NCBI RefSeq assembly: GCF_002082565.1
Contig: NZ_CP020562.1
Location: forward strand, 1,488,001 to 1,552,000
DNA length: 64,000 nt
Direction: 5' to 3'
DNA from: Halomonas sp. GT
GTDB taxonomy: Bacteria; Pseudomonadota; Gammaproteobacteria; Pseudomonadales; Halomonadaceae
This document shows positions 1-11,325 of the stretch, in pieces; within the stretch, counting starts at the first letter, position 1; every line of letters starts with the position of its first letter. The position numbers were made by a program, and so were the translations under genes. Under the pieces are notes generated by a model. It was not told the origin of the DNA, ran no database searches, and was given only the letters and a program-made list of their open reading frames with translations.

Positions 1-1720
<1,720 letters not shown>

Positions 1721-1721
<1 letters not shown>

Positions 1722-1811
1722 GCATAGGTTCTGAGCATAGGTTCTGAGCATAGGTTCTGAGCATAGGTTCTAAGCATAGGTTCTAAGCATAGGTTCTAAG
1801 CATAGGTTCTA
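1721..1811 (+). repeat. seven tandem copies of a 13-bp unit right after the maltoporin stop
   Basis: The unit is AGCATAGGTTCTA, or AGCATAGGTTCTG in copies 1-3. Seven perfect head-to-tail copies fill 91 bp, starting on the last base of the TAA stop codon. The last 13 bases of the gene (1708-1720) match the unit at 9 of 13 positions, so the array may have grown by slippage from the 3' end of the gene. The unit length is not a multiple of three and each unit contains stop triplets, so it cannot encode a protein repeat. There are no unique spacers, so this is not CRISPR. Confidence 0.95.
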
Positions 1812-1859
1812 AGCGTAAGCCGCTGCTCGCTAGTGAAAACTGTTTCTCCAATGCTGATT

Positions 1860-1884
1860 GCCCGCGACGTGTCGCGGGCTTTTT
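1860..1884 (+). terminator. Rho-independent terminator after the maltoporin gene
   Basis: A perfect GC-rich inverted repeat, GCCCGCGAC (1860-1868) and GTCGCGGGC (1871-1879), is followed by TTTTT. It separates the maltoporin transcript from malT. Confidence 0.92.
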
Positions 1885-1917
1885 GTTATGTAAAAGCACT
1901 GATATCGGGAGGCGCTG

Positions 1918-4623
1918 ATGTCGTTACTCCAAGAAAAGCTAAAGGCACCGCCGTTGCCGCTTAGTGTGGTGGCCCGTCCACGTCTAAATGATCATTTCGC
2001 CTTAAACGAGCGTACCCGCCTGCTAGTGCTGGCAGCGCCCTCGGGTTATGGCAAAACCACACTGCTGGCCGAACGGTTGCCCGCGCTGGAACAGGAGACT
2101 GCTTGGCTTCGGTTGGATCAGCGTGATAATCAGCCAGCACGCTTTCTAACCTACTGGCGGGCAGCGTTGAACAAACTGTTCGATGACACCTATGTGCTTT
2201 CGTCCATGGCTGACAATGCTGACTGCATCGAGCAGCTTGAACGCTGGTTGGGCGAGTTACCCGAGCAACGTTCCCCGTGTCGTTTTGTCGTAGATGAATT
2301 TGAACACGTGACCCATCCCGATATTTTGGCTGGCGTCGCTCACTGGCTGCGTCATCAGCCACCCTGGTTGACCTTGACACTGGCGAGCCGCTCACGCCCA
2401 GCGCTTGGTTTGGCGAGCTTGCGATTGAGGGGGGAACTTGAAGAGATAGATCTTCACGACTTGGCCTTTGACAGCGAAGAAGCACTCACTCTGTGTGCTG
2501 AACAGCTAAGTTTTCCACCCACTCGAGTGAGCCTTGAACGCGCGTTGCGTAGAAGCGGTGGTTGGATCGTGGCGCTTAACTGGCTGGTTGAGCGAACCAC
2601 CACGCGCGCGGGATTTGATGCGCTGGTAGAGCGTTTAAGCGGTGCGCATCCTGATTTTGTCGCTTGGTTTGATGAACTGCTCGCTGCTGCGCTTCCTGCT
2701 GAAGAGCGCGAGCTGATGCTTCAGTTGGGGGTGTTAGAGCGTTTTTCGCCCGAGCTAATGGCACGCCTTTTGGAAGGGGAGCGGCTAACTCAGCGTTTAG
2801 AAGCGTTTGAGCAAGCGGGACTCTTTATTGAGCGACCCGACCCGCATTCCCAGTGGTTCCGCTTTCAGCGGTTATTTGGCGAGTATCTTCGACACCGCCG
2901 CCACGAGCTTAATTTATCCACTCAGCGTAGGTTGCATCAGCGGGCGAGCCAGGCGTGGTTAGCGCTAAATGATCCCGTCATGGCGTTACGACAGGCAATC
3001 TTAGCCGAGGAGCAAGAAGACGTTGCCAGCTTATTGACCGAGCAGGGCCCTGCCTTATTAGCCGGTGGGGCCTATGCGTTATTAGCGCAAGGTTTTGCGT
3101 TGCTGGGCGAACCGCGGCTTTCAAAAAGTCCGGAGCATACGCTGCTCTATGGTTGGGTATCCCATGGGCAATTTCAATTTGATATCACGGCACGAGTGAT
3201 CGGATGGATAGAGGCGCAACTGGGTGAGCCCGAATGGCAGGCATTGAACGCTGAATTTGCCACGTTGCGTGCCCAATTGGCGATTAACCATGGTGATGCT
3301 GAGCGCGCAGCGCCACTTGCTGAGCAGGCGCTTGCGGTGCCTGCGCGTTACTTAGCGTCAACGCCGTTGACGGCAACAGCTATTCTAAGCGAAGCGCGCT
3401 TTGTACAAGGCTATTTAGAGGAGTCGCTGCAGCGGGTGCGTGACGTAGAGCGTCAGGCGCGGCAGGGCGATGATCATCAACGACTGCTGTGGTCGTTTTG
3501 TCATCAGTCGGAAGCACTGGTGGCTCAAGGTCGCTTGCAGGCCGCCTATGATATTCAAGAGCGTGCCTTTGCTCATCTAGAGCGCGCCGAACTTGAACAT
3601 TTACCGGTCGCGGAGTTTTTGTACCGCATTCGCAGCCAGGTGCTTTGGGAGTGGCATCGGTTAGATGAAGCCGAGCAGGCCGCGTTGAAAGGTATTGCGG
3701 TGTTAGACAATCAAGGCGAGCGCTGGACGCTTCAGTGCCATATTCAGCTCGCTAAAGTCGCCCAGAGCCGGGGAGACCAAGCGCAGTGTGCTGACCATAT
3801 TCGTAGGCTTCGCAAAATTCTCTCAGAAGGGGATTACCATATTGATTGGGTAGCCAATGCCCATGCAACGCTGTTGGCGTGGTGGCAATCGACACACGAT
3901 ATGGACGCGGTTGAACGTTGGCGCCAAGAAGCGCCAGAACCACTTACCGAGCATGCCACCAACCACTTTTCTCAGTGCAACGTGCGTAATCATGCCCGTG
4001 CATTAACACTATTGGGGCGCTACGAAGAGGCCCGCGAACTGCTGGATGCCCTTGAAGCCCACACCCAGCGACTGGGATTAGTGACCGACGCGAATCGCAA
4101 TCAGCTGTGCTTAGCGGCGGTGGCTTGGTATCAAGGTCAAACCGCCCAGGGAAGTAGCCATATGCAGCAGGCACTTGGTTTAGCTTCCCGTACCGCATTG
4201 GTAGGCAGCTTTTTACGCTTAGGAAAACCACTGGGGGAGCTGCTGTCGACGTTATTAGCAAGTAACACCTTAGCCCCCCTTGAACAGGCTCGTGCGGAAC
4301 GGTTATTGACCTTAGCTGGCCGCCAAAAAGATTTTGGCAGTGCCCGCCGCTTGATGTTAGACGAGACAGTGATTGCAAACATTGTGGCACGGCCCGATGT
4401 GCCTGAACTTATCAGAACATCGCCACTGACTCGACGAGAGTGGCAAATCTTGGGGCTGATTCATGCTGGGCTCTCTAATGAGCAAATCGCTGAACAGCTG
4501 TCGGTGGCGCCCACCACCATCAAAACGCATATTCGCAGCCTTTACCAAAAACAGAATATTCGGCGGCGTGACGAAGCCATTGCGCTGGCGGGGCAATTAT
4601 TGGCGCATATTCAAGGAGAATAA
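1918..4623 (+). CDS. malT: MalT, ATP-dependent LuxR-type activator of the maltose regulon
   Basis: A signal-transduction ATPase (STAND) activator that binds maltotriose and ATP and switches on mal promoters. At 901 residues it has the same length as E. coli MalT as I recall it. The P-loop APSGYGKTT is at residues 40-48 and a Walker B-like VVDEFE follows near 125. A long helical-repeat sensor region takes up the middle. The C-terminal LuxR helix-turn-helix (from about residue 835) contains LTRREWQIL and SNEQIAEQLSVAPTTIKTH. The ATG is preceded by GGGAGG. It lies between the porin and the alpha-glucosidase/MalK pair, as a regulator of this set should. The inducer is inferred from the family. 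Confidence 0.95.
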   Translation: MSLLQEKLKAPPLPLSVVARPRLNDHFALNERTRLLVLAAPSGYGKTTLLAERLPALEQETAWLRLDQRDNQPARFLTYWRAALNKLFDDTYVLSSMADNADCIEQLERWLGELPEQRSPCRFVVDEFEHVTHPDILAGVAHWLRHQPPWLTLTLASRSRPALGLASLRLRGELEEIDLHDLAFDSEEALTLCAEQLSFPPTRVSLERALRRSGGWIVALNWLVERTTTRAGFDALVERLSGAHPDFVAWFDELLAAALPAEERELMLQLGVLERFSPELMARLLEGERLTQRLEAFEQAGLFIERPDPHSQWFRFQRLFGEYLRHRRHELNLSTQRRLHQRASQAWLALNDPVMALRQAILAEEQEDVASLLTEQGPALLAGGAYALLAQGFALLGEPRLSKSPEHTLLYGWVSHGQFQFDITARVIGWIEAQLGEPEWQALNAEFATLRAQLAINHGDAERAAPLAEQALAVPARYLASTPLTATAILSEARFVQGYLEESLQRVRDVERQARQGDDHQRLLWSFCHQSEALVAQGRLQAAYDIQERAFAHLERAELEHLPVAEFLYRIRSQVLWEWHRLDEAEQAALKGIAVLDNQGERWTLQCHIQLAKVAQSRGDQAQCADHIRRLRKILSEGDYHIDWVANAHATLLAWWQSTHDMDAVERWRQEAPEPLTEHATNHFSQCNVRNHARALTLLGRYEEARELLDALEAHTQRLGLVTDANRNQLCLAAVAWYQGQTAQGSSHMQQALGLASRTALVGSFLRLGKPLGELLSTLLASNTLAPLEQARAERLLTLAGRQKDFGSARRLMLDETVIANIVARPDVPELIRTSPLTRREWQILGLIHAGLSNEQIAEQLSVAPTTIKTHIRSLYQKQNIRRRDEAIALAGQLLAHIQGE

Positions 4624-4694
4624 AGGAAGAGTAAACAGTGCTCATGGCCGGCGATAGCAGCTACTCCTAACGCCTACGCCTACCGCTGCCTCTA

Positions 4695-4704
4695 GGGGAG
4701 GATT
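4695..4704 (+). promoter_or_regulatory. possible MalT box upstream of the alpha-glucosidase gene
   Basis: GGGGAGGATT lies 65 bp before the alpha-glucosidase start. It agrees at 8 of 10 positions with the MalT box GGGGA[T/G]GAGG. The 145-bp gap after malT has no terminator that I can see. MalT usually needs several boxes and only one is visible, so this is tentative. Confidence 0.35.
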
Positions 4705-4768
4705 TTATCTAACGATCAACGCTGCATCATGCCAATCAACAGGCCATTTAAAGGATAAGGACAATACG

Positions 4769-6478
4769 ATGATGCAGATGCCTTCCACCTCCCACTACGT
4801 TGGCAGCCAAGGCGCTGACTGGTGGCGCGGCGCAGTGATTTATCAAATTTATCCGCGCAGCTTTATGGATAGCGACGGAAACGATGGACGAAGCGATGGG
4901 ATTGGTGACTTAAAAGGGGTGATCGATAAGCTTGATTACATTGCCTCGCTAAACGTCGATGCCATCTGGCTGTCGCCGTTTTTCACCTCGCCCATGAAAG
5001 ACTTCGGCTACGATATTAGCGATTACCGTGGTGTTGACCCGATGTTTGGCACCCTGGAAGATTTCGATCGCCTAGTAGAGGCCGCTCATGCCAGAGGGCT
5101 GAAGGTAACGATTGACCAAGTAATGTCGCACACTTCTGACCAGCACGCATGGTTTGAAGAGAGCCGCAAAAGTCGCGATAACCCGAAAGCGGACTGGTAT
5201 GTCTGGGCCGACCCCAAACCTGATGGTGCGCCGCCTACCAACTGGCAATCGGTGTTTGGAGGTAGTGCTTGGCAGTGGGATACGCGCCGTTGCCAGTATT
5301 ATCTGCATAACTTCCTGGCCAGTCAGCCGGATCTCAATTTCCGCACTCCCGCCGTGGTGGATGCCATTCTGGAAGAAGCGCGCTTTTGGCTAGAGCGGGG
5401 GGTCGACGGCTTCCGTCTTGATGCAGTGAACTTCTGCACCCATGGCGAGCTTAAGGATAATCCTCCGCGCGCAGAAGTAACCGAAAGCTTTTTAGGTGTT
5501 CGCCCAGATAACCCTTATGGCTACCAGTTACATCAGTACGATAAAACCCAGCCGGAAAACGTGGTGTTTTTAGAGCGCCTGCGAGGCCTGCTGGATGAGT
5601 ATCCCGGCTCGACGAGCGTAGGAGAAGTTGGTGACGATGACGCCCTGGGCGTGATGGCGGAATACTCCCAAGGTGGGAATCGCCTGCACATGTGCTACTC
5701 CTTTAACCTGCTGACCGACAAAGCCGACCCTGGATATTTGCATAAAACGCTCACCGAAATGGAAGCTCGGATTGGTGATGGTTGGCCCTGTTGGGCACTG
5801 GGAAACCACGATGTTACCCGCCTTGCCACTCGCTGGCAGGCCGAAGGGCAACTGGATAAGCTGCGCCTTTATATGGTGTTTTTGCTTACCCAAAGGGGCA
5901 GTGTGTGCCTCTATCAAGGTGAAGAACTTGGCTTGCCAGAAGCCGAACTGACGTTTGAGCAGTTGGTTGACCCGGCGGGCATCACCTTTTGGCCTACCTA
6001 TAAAGGCCGCGACGGCTGCCGAACGCCACACCCTTGGCAAGCTGACGTGCGACACGCTGGCTTTAGCGACGTTTCGCCCTGGCTGCCAGTGCCCGATTCG
6101 CACGCAAGCCTCGCCGTTGATCAGCAAGATAATGATGCCGGTTCGTTGCTCAATGCTTACCGTGAGTTTTTAGCATTCCGTCGCACCCAACCTGCGCTAG
6201 TAAAAGGCGATGTGCGCTACCACGCTGTGCATGACGATGTGCTCTGTTTAGAGCGCACTTATCAACAAACACGCTTGCTGATTGCGCTGAATTTTAGCGA
6301 TCAACCCGTCACTCGCGTGGCGCCGGAGGGCGCTGAATCACTGACGGGTTCGCCTTCTTGGCTAAATGGCGTATGGCAGGAGGGGCAACTACGACTACCG
6401 CAACTGTCCCTTCCGCCCTATGGCGTAGCGATTGCCTGCTGCCCACAATCCGAGGAGGATGCACCATGGGACGTTTAA
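4769..6478 (+). CDS. GH13 alpha-glucosidase
   Basis: Cytoplasmic enzyme that releases glucose from maltose and short alpha-glucosides. No signal peptide is present. The (beta/alpha)8 barrel signatures are complete: [15 protein letters not shown] at the start, the nucleophile D218 in GFRLDAVNF, the acid/base E286 in GEVGDDD, and the third carboxylate D348 in GNHDV. The sequence strongly resembles, from memory, the GH13_23 alpha-glucosidase described from Halomonas sp. H11, which prefers alpha-1,4 disaccharides and is stimulated by monovalent cations. AAGGA at 4757-4761 supports the ATG. The end overlaps malK by 13 nt, so the two are co-translated. Trehalose-6-phosphate hydrolase or isomaltase activity is less likely, since no PTS gene is nearby. 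Confidence 0.92.
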   Translation: MMQMPSTSHYVGSQGADWWRGAVIYQIYPRSFMDSDGNDGRSDGIGDLKGVIDKLDYIASLNVDAIWLSPFFTSPMKDFGYDISDYRGVDPMFGTLEDFDRLVEAAHARGLKVTIDQVMSHTSDQHAWFEESRKSRDNPKADWYVWADPKPDGAPPTNWQSVFGGSAWQWDTRRCQYYLHNFLASQPDLNFRTPAVVDAILEEARFWLERGVDGFRLDAVNFCTHGELKDNPPRAEVTESFLGVRPDNPYGYQLHQYDKTQPENVVFLERLRGLLDEYPGSTSVGEVGDDDALGVMAEYSQGGNRLHMCYSFNLLTDKADPGYLHKTLTEMEARIGDGWPCWALGNHDVTRLATRWQAEGQLDKLRLYMVFLLTQRGSVCLYQGEELGLPEAELTFEQLVDPAGITFWPTYKGRDGCRTPHPWQADVRHAGFSDVSPWLPVPDSHASLAVDQQDNDAGSLLNAYREFLAFRRTQPALVKGDVRYHAVHDDVLCLERTYQQTRLLIALNFSDQPVTRVAPEGAESLTGSPSWLNGVWQEGQLRLPQLSLPPYGVAIACCPQSEEDAPWDV

Positions 6479-7581
6479 CGCTTAGCGGTATTGGTAAATC
6501 CTTTGACGGTGTGGAAATCTCTCGGGATATCGATCTTACGATCGAAGATGGCGAGTTTGTGGTCTTCGTTGGCCCTTCTGGCTGCGGAAAATCCACCCTG
6601 CTGCGTATGATTGCCGGTCTTGAAGACATCACCGAAGGCGATATGCAGCTTGATGGTCAGCGGATCAATGAGATTCCGCCTCAGGAGCGGGATATCGGTA
6701 TGGTGTTCCAATCCTATGCGCTTTACCCGCATATGAGCGTGGCGGAAAATATGGCTTTTGGCTTAAAGCTGGCGCGTACTGATAAAGCTGAAATTCGTCG
6801 TCGTGTACAGCACGCCGCTGAAATGCTGCACTTAACTGAACTACTTGAACGCAAACCTAAAGATCTTTCAGGTGGCCAGCGTCAGCGGGTAGCGATTGGC
6901 CGTACCTTGGTAAAAGAGCCCGCGGTTTTTCTATTCGATGAACCGCTCTCAAACCTGGATGCCGCGCTGCGGGTGGATATGCGGGTGCAGATTGCGGCCC
7001 TGCATAAGCGCCTGAACGCCACCATGATCTACGTGACCCACGATCAAGTGGAAGCGATGACTCTGGCTGACCGTATTGTGCTGCTTTCCCGTGGCCGTAT
7101 CGCCCAGGTTGGCGCGCCGCTCTCGCTTTATCACTTCCCTAAAACCCTTGAAGTGGCCGAGTTCATCGGCTCGCCGCGGATTAATACCTTTCCCGTCACG
7201 GTGGTAGACCCAGGTGAACGTCAAACAGTAGTGCGTCTTCATAGCGGTGACGCGCTGACAGTGGCGGTCAATGGCAAGCACCTTCAGTCAGGGGATAGTG
7301 CAACGCTTGGGCTGCGGGCAGAAGATTTTGTCGCAGCCGAGCAGGCAGAAGCCACGCTGAATGCGACCTTAATGGTGGCGGAAAAGTTGGGTTACGAAAC
7401 GCTGGCGCATTGGCAGGTAGCAGGCATCGACGTCCCACTTACCCAGCGTTTAGACGGTTTGACCCACCTGAAAGAGGGGCAAACGGTGCGTTTGGGTCTT
7501 GTAGGCCAGCATTGCCATCTGTTTGATCACAGTGGCAATGCTTGCCCCCGGCAGGTTGAAGTAGATAGCGTTAGCCAATAA
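6466..7581 (+). CDS. malK: MalK-type ABC transporter ATPase
   Basis: ATP-binding subunit that powers the MalFG permease and, in enterics, also holds MalT inactive. The start chosen is the ATG at 6466, directly behind GAGGAGG and inside the alpha-glucosidase 3' end. An upstream in-frame start at 6358 would add 36 unrelated residues. The Walker A motif GPSGCGKST is at residues 36-44, LSGGQ at 134-138, and the Walker B/D-loop [11 protein letters not shown] follows. A C-terminal TOBE/regulatory part brings it to 371 residues, the E. coli MalK length. It sits about 14 kb from malEFG and on the other strand, so ATPase and permease are transcribed separately. Confidence 0.94.
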   Translation: MGRLTLSGIGKSFDGVEISRDIDLTIEDGEFVVFVGPSGCGKSTLLRMIAGLEDITEGDMQLDGQRINEIPPQERDIGMVFQSYALYPHMSVAENMAFGLKLARTDKAEIRRRVQHAAEMLHLTELLERKPKDLSGGQRQRVAIGRTLVKEPAVFLFDEPLSNLDAALRVDMRVQIAALHKRLNATMIYVTHDQVEAMTLADRIVLLSRGRIAQVGAPLSLYHFPKTLEVAEFIGSPRINTFPVTVVDPGERQTVVRLHSGDALTVAVNGKHLQSGDSATLGLRAEDFVAAEQAEATLNATLMVAEKLGYETLAHWQVAGIDVPLTQRLDGLTHLKEGQTVRLGLVGQHCHLFDHSGNACPRQVEVDSVSQ

Positions 7582-7604
7582 TTAATCAGCTGATTTATAT
7601 ACAC

Positions 7605-7637
7605 AAAAAGCGCCTCAGATTTTTTAGGCGCTTTTTT
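7605..7637 (+). terminator. Rho-independent terminator after malK
   Basis: AAAAAGCGCCT (7605-7615) pairs with AGGCGCTTTTT (7626 on), and the second arm runs into a T tract. It ends the alpha-glucosidase-malK transcript. The A/T-flanked stem could also act in the other direction, but no - strand gene approaches it. Confidence 0.9.
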
Positions 7638-7660
7638 CTTAATTATTTTCTAAAACGAGT

Positions 7661-7683
7661 GCATCCAAAACGTCTCCTCGTGT
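7661..7683 (+). promoter_or_regulatory. candidate ECF-type promoter of the DUF3455 gene
   Basis: GCATCC (7661-7666), then 12 bases, then CGTGT (7679-7683), located 58-80 bp before the DUF3455 start. A closely similar pair, GCATCC-N13-CGCGT, lies just before the sigma-factor gene at 8456-8479. A CATCC -35 box fits what I recall of SigK-type promoters. The pairing into -35 and -10 boxes is an inference, and the spacing is short for an ECF promoter. Confidence 0.3.
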
Positions 7684-7740
7684 GTATCCCCTATACAGCC
7701 ACACTTTGCAGTGGTTGATACAAAACCCAAGGAGACTGAA

Positions 7741-8265
7741 ATGACTATCCAACCTCTTACGCGTGCAGCACTCGCCGCTACCTTGATTGCATCCTTCAGT
7801 CACGTTGCGCTGGCCGATATGACGCCTGCCGACGTTCAAGTGCCCGATGGCAATACCGTCGCTCTGGAAACAGTCGGTGTGGGTGCGATTACCTACATGT
7901 GTGAAGCCAAAGACGACGGTACTATGGGCTGGGTATTCAAAGGCCCACACGCGGCGCTGAACGACAATGATGGGGCTCAAGTTGGCAGCTACTACGGCCC
8001 GCCTGCTACTTGGGAAGCATTGGATGGCTCCAAAATAACCGGCACTCAGCTGGCAACTGCTGCGAATGGTGATGGCAATATCCCATTGCAGCTAGTTGAA
8101 GCCAATCCTGCGGAAGGTGAGGGCGCAATGACTGGCGTTAGCTACATTCAACGTCTGAATACTCAGGGCGGTGTCGCCCCCGATGTGGCTTGCGATGACG
8201 GCCACGACGGTGCCACCGCAGTTGTAACCTATCAAGCAGACTATATTTTCTGGACAGCTAACTAA
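7741..8265 (+). CDS. secreted DUF3455 protein
   Basis: Exported protein of unknown function, 174 residues. Residues 1-25 are a signal peptide ending in VALA before D26. The mature part shows DUF3455-family features: a start like TPADVQVPDGNTV, a single Cys in YMCEAK, GWVFKGPHA, YYGPPATWEALDGSK, and a second Cys in DVACDDG followed by a C-terminal aromatic strand. The two Cys could form a disulfide. The start chosen has AAGGAGA just upstream; the longer frame from 7711 lacks a signal-peptide start. It lies directly before an ECF sigma factor and its anti-sigma factor, so it is probably a target of that pair. No enzymatic residues are evident. Confidence 0.85.
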   Translation: MTIQPLTRAALAATLIASFSHVALADMTPADVQVPDGNTVALETVGVGAITYMCEAKDDGTMGWVFKGPHAALNDNDGAQVGSYYGPPATWEALDGSKITGTQLATAANGDGNIPLQLVEANPAEGEGAMTGVSYIQRLNTQGGVAPDVACDDGHDGATAVVTYQADYIFWTAN

Positions 8266-8337
8266 GTCCTTTAATTGCTTAGTTAATATTAATACTGTTG
8301 CTAAGCAAAAATTTTCTCAAGAAACACATCTAAGTAA

Positions 8338-8368
8338 GGCTAGAGGCTCGTCTCGCGAGTCTCTAGCC
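8338..8368 (+). terminator. long hairpin after the DUF3455 gene
   Basis: GGCTAGAG (8338-8345) pairs with CTCTAGCC (8361-8368), and the stem continues inward with CTCG/CGAG, giving about 13 pairs and a 5-nt loop. There is no T tract behind it, so it is either a weak terminator, an mRNA-stabilising 3' hairpin or a regulatory structure in front of the sigma-factor operon. Confidence 0.5.
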
Positions 8369-8412
8369 GCTATGCTAGCCAAAAGAGCGTCGATGACAGA
8401 ATTGGTATTGGC

Positions 8413-8455
8413 GATAGTATTTGTGGACAGTATTTGTGAATAGTATTTATGAATA
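8413..8455 (+). repeat. 13-bp tandem repeat in front of the sigma-factor gene
   Basis: Three near-perfect units, GATAGTATTTGTG (8413-8425), GACAGTATTTGTG (8426-8438) and AATAGTATTTATG (8439-8451), are followed by the partial unit AATAGCATC. The array ends in the GCATCC element proposed as part of the promoter. The unit differs in sequence from the one behind the maltoporin gene but has the same length. Confidence 0.85.
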
Positions 8456-8479
8456 GCATCCCCAACTGTATCGGCGCGT
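8456..8479 (+). promoter_or_regulatory. candidate autoregulated promoter of the sigma-factor operon
   Basis: GCATCC (8456-8461) and CGCGT (8475-8479) repeat, with one base more spacing, the pair found before the DUF3455 gene. If used as -35 and -10, transcription would begin only a few bases before the Shine-Dalgarno at 8484-8489. That is tight and keeps confidence low. Confidence 0.28.
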
Positions 8480-8496
8480 CACTAGGGAGCTAGCAT

Positions 8497-9078
8497 GTGT
8501 CTGATATAGGCGTATCTACGATAGCCAACGACTTCGACTATGCTGATGCACTTGCCCGCTGCGCGCGTGGTGAGCAAGCGGCACTGCATCAGCTTTATCG
8601 TCAAGAGGGGGCCCGACTGCTTGGCGTTGTCATACGTATCGTGAAAGACCGCGGTATGGCTGAGGACATTGTCCACGATGCTTGTCTGAACATCTGGCAG
8701 CGTGCCGATAGTTTCGACCCAGAACGGGGCTCTGCCCGAACCTGGATATTCAGTATTGCCCGCCACTTAGCATTAAATGCTATTCGTCAGCGCGACCGAG
8801 AAATCAGGGTGGATGTCAACGACCCAGGCGAGCTAGCCGATGATGATACCTACCAACAGTCATTATCGACGACGGTGGAGGCCTTTGACTGGCAGACTGG
8901 CCAACAGATGGATGAGTGCTTGCAGCAATTGGAAACCGAGCGCCGAAACTGTGTGCTACATGCCTACGTGGATGGGTTAAGTCATGCCGAAATTTCTGCA
9001 CACACTGGCGCGCCGCTAGGCACTGTTAAAGCCTGGATTAAGCGAAGTTTACTTCGCCTGCGGGAGTGTATGTCATGA
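8497..9078 (+). CDS. sigK: ECF RNA polymerase sigma factor, SigK/RpoE type
   Basis: Alternative sigma factor of 193 residues. Region 2 is recognisable from DACLNIWQRADSFDPERGSA to TWIFSIARHLALNAIR. Region 4 contains HAYVDGLSHAEISAHTG and LGTVKAWIKRSLLRLRE. The start is GTG at 8497 with GGGAG 7 bases upstream; the overlapping ATG at 8495 leads to an early stop. The anti-sigma gene begins on ATGA over its stop codon. The pairing with an RskA-like protein places it in the SigK-like ECF group. The regulon is unknown, but the upstream DUF3455 gene is the obvious candidate. Confidence 0.9.
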   Translation: MSDIGVSTIANDFDYADALARCARGEQAALHQLYRQEGARLLGVVIRIVKDRGMAEDIVHDACLNIWQRADSFDPERGSARTWIFSIARHLALNAIRQRDREIRVDVNDPGELADDDTYQQSLSTTVEAFDWQTGQQMDECLQQLETERRNCVLHAYVDGLSHAEISAHTGAPLGTVKAWIKRSLLRLRECMS

Positions 9079-9797
9079 CACGTTCAAACGAAAATGATGA
9101 CCTTCATGCACTTGCAGGGGAGTACGTATTAGGGTCGTTACCCATTGCTGAGCGAGAAGCCTTTGAGGCACGCTTAGCCAACGACCCAAAATTACAGACC
9201 ATCGTGGCTGACTGGGAAGAGCAGTTTTTCCCCTATACCGCGATCGTTGATCCTGTTACCCCATCAGATTATTTATGGCCGCGCATAGAGCGCAGCATGC
9301 AAGCCGCATCGAAAAGATCAGCGCGTGTTCCAAGAGCGGCACCAACGCCACGCCGCTTGGTGCACAGCCTGCCATTTTGGCGCGCCGCTACCGGCCTTGG
9401 TTTGGCTGCCGCGGTGACCATGGGAGTGATATTGACCAATGTCTCTACTGCACCAACAACGCCAGAATATATGGTGGTGCTGTTAGCGCCGCAAACTCAA
9501 TCAGCAGGGTGGGTCGTACAGGCCGCCAACCGCCAAGAGATTCAACTGATCCCGTTGGGCACTTTTGAAGTGCCCGAAGGAAAAGCACTGGAGTTCTGGA
9601 CCAAGGCAGATGATTGGCAAGCGCCGGTTTCACTTGGCCTAGTAGAGCCAGGGCAACCGCTACGCTTGCGTTTAGACCAGTTACCGCCGCTTGAGGATAA
9701 CCAGCTCTTTGAACTCACGCTAGAAGATGACACCGGTTCGCCCACCGGTTTACCCACTGGCCCGATTGAGTTTATCGGCCGCGCGGTGGAGATTTAA
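9075..9797 (+). CDS. rskA: RskA-like membrane anti-sigma factor
   Basis: Membrane protein of 240 residues that would hold the adjacent sigma factor inactive. The N-terminal cytosolic part (HALAGEYVLGSLPIAEREAFE) is the helical anti-sigma domain. One transmembrane helix lies near residues 100-120 (GLGLAAAVTMGVILTNV). The periplasmic C-terminal domain has the RskA-family pattern GWVVQAANRQEIQL and GKALEFWTK. The ATG at 9075 overlaps the sigma-factor stop by four bases (ATGA) and has GGGAG 8 bases upstream. A GTG at 9066 would add three residues. No zinc-finger HxxxCxxC motif is present. The release signal cannot be read from the sequence. Confidence 0.85.
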   Translation: MTRSNENDDLHALAGEYVLGSLPIAEREAFEARLANDPKLQTIVADWEEQFFPYTAIVDPVTPSDYLWPRIERSMQAASKRSARVPRAAPTPRRLVHSLPFWRAATGLGLAAAVTMGVILTNVSTAPTTPEYMVVLLAPQTQSAGWVVQAANRQEIQLIPLGTFEVPEGKALEFWTKADDWQAPVSLGLVEPGQPLRLRLDQLPPLEDNQLFELTLEDDTGSPTGLPTGPIEFIGRAVEI

Positions 9798-9859
9798 CGT
9801 ATAGCATTATGAGCGATGCTAAAGAGTCTCTGATTCACGTGAGGCTAGTTCCGAGTGGC

Positions 9860-11233
9860 TTAAAAGAACGTTAAACCCACTTGGAATAGCCGCTCCACGT
9901 CACGAATGCGCCGCTTATCGATCACAAACAGAATCACGTGGTCGCCGCTCTCTACCATCACATCCCCATGGCCAATGATGACCTCTTTGCCTCGCACAAT
10001 GGCGCCAATAGTGGTGCCTTCAGGCAGATTGATCTCAGCAATGGTCCGGCCCACCACTTTTGAAGACTGCTTATCACCGTGGGCGATCGCCTCGATGGCT
10101 TCTGCAGCGCCACGGCGTAGCGAGTGCACATTGACAATATCGCCCCGGCGGACGTGAGTAAGCAGGCTGCCGATGGTTGCTTGCTGCGGGGAAATGGCAA
10201 TGTCGATTTCGCCCCCCTGAACCAAGTCCACGTAGGCAGCATTGTTAATCAGCGTCAGTACTTTCTTGGCTCCCAGGCGTTTGGCCAGTAGCGACGACAT
10301 AATATTCACTTCGTCGTCGTTGGTCAGGGCACAAAAGATATCGCAGTCTTCGATGTTCTCTTCTTCCAACAGCCGCTTGCTGGTGGCGCTGCCGTGAAGT
10401 ACCACCGTTCGGTCAAGCCGCTCGGAAAGCGCAGTGCAGCGCTCTAAACTGTGCTCGATAATTTTGACCTGATGGCTGTGCTCCAGGTGCTCGGCCAAGC
10501 GTTCACCGATATTGCCCCCACCAGCAATGACCACCCGCCGAAAATCCCGTTCAACACGGCGTAGTTCGCTCATTACTGCACGAATATCGCGCCGTGCCGC
10601 CAGGAAAAACACCTCGTCGTCGGCTTCAATCACCGTATCGCCACGGGGAATAATTGGCCGGTTGCGGCGGTAAATCGCCGCCACGCGTGTTTCCACATTG
10701 GGCATGTGCTTGGCGAGAAAGGCTAAATCCTGTCCCACCAGCGGGCCACCGTAGAACGCCTTGACCGCCACCAGCTGCACCAAACCACCGGCAAACTCCA
10801 ACACCTGCAACGCCCCGGGGTGCTCAATCAGGCGGCGAACATGATCCGTGACTACTTGTTCAGGGCTGATCAGTACATCAATAGGAATCGCTTCGTGGGC
10901 GAACAACCCCTTACGGGTGAGGTAGGCGGTTGAGCGTACGCGGGCAATTTTGGTGGGGGTACGGAATAGTGTGTGAGCGACTTGGCAGGCGATCATATTG
11001 ACTTCATCGGTGTTGGTTACCGCAATCAACATATCGGCGTCTTCGCAGCCCGCCTGACGAAGCACAATGGGATACGAAGCTGCGCCCGTCACGGTGCGAA
11101 TATCCAGTTTGGTGTGCAGTTCGCGCAGTTTCGCACCGTCGGTATCGACAACGGTGATGTCATTTTCTTCGCGGGCAAGGTGCTCTGCCAGGGTGGCACC
11201 GACTTGGCCGGCACCCAAAATAATAATCTTCAT
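9860..11233 (-). CDS. trkA: TrkA, regulatory NAD-binding subunit of the Trk K+ uptake system
   Basis: Peripheral membrane protein that gates TrkH-type K+ channels. It holds two similar halves, each a Rossmann RCK-N domain plus an RCK-C domain. The first nucleotide-binding loop is GAGQVG at residues 8-13. The second half begins with [18 protein letters not shown] near residue 235. The length of 457 residues is typical for TrkA. The upstream Shine-Dalgarno is poor, but no better start exists because the Rossmann strand begins at residue 2. The gene is divergent from kdpF and on the same strand as trkH, which lies 8 kb upstream on the other side of the kdp operon. Confidence 0.95.
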   Translation of the reverse strand: MKIIILGAGQVGATLAEHLAREENDITVVDTDGAKLRELHTKLDIRTVTGAASYPIVLRQAGCEDADMLIAVTNTDEVNMIACQVAHTLFRTPTKIARVRSTAYLTRKGLFAHEAIPIDVLISPEQVVTDHVRRLIEHPGALQVLEFAGGLVQLVAVKAFYGGPLVGQDLAFLAKHMPNVETRVAAIYRRNRPIIPRGDTVIEADDEVFFLAARRDIRAVMSELRRVERDFRRVVIAGGGNIGERLAEHLEHSHQVKIIEHSLERCTALSERLDRTVVLHGSATSKRLLEEENIEDCDIFCALTNDDEVNIMSSLLAKRLGAKKVLTLINNAAYVDLVQGGEIDIAISPQQATIGSLLTHVRRGDIVNVHSLRRGAAEAIEAIAHGDKQSSKVVGRTIAEINLPEGTTIGAIVRGKEVIIGHGDVMVESGDHVILFVIDKRRIRDVERLFQVGLTFF

Positions 11234-11325
11234 CGGTGGTTAGATCACTCTGACGACATGTCACTGAGGATAGTCACCTATCTATAGGGAAGCTGTCGAG
11301 TGCAGCAGTGGCAGGAAACGCTATT

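Noticed and set aside
9802..9821. Small TAGCAT/ATGCTA stem between rskA and trkA as a terminator
   Set aside because: Six weak pairs, an 8-nt loop and no T run; too poor to call.
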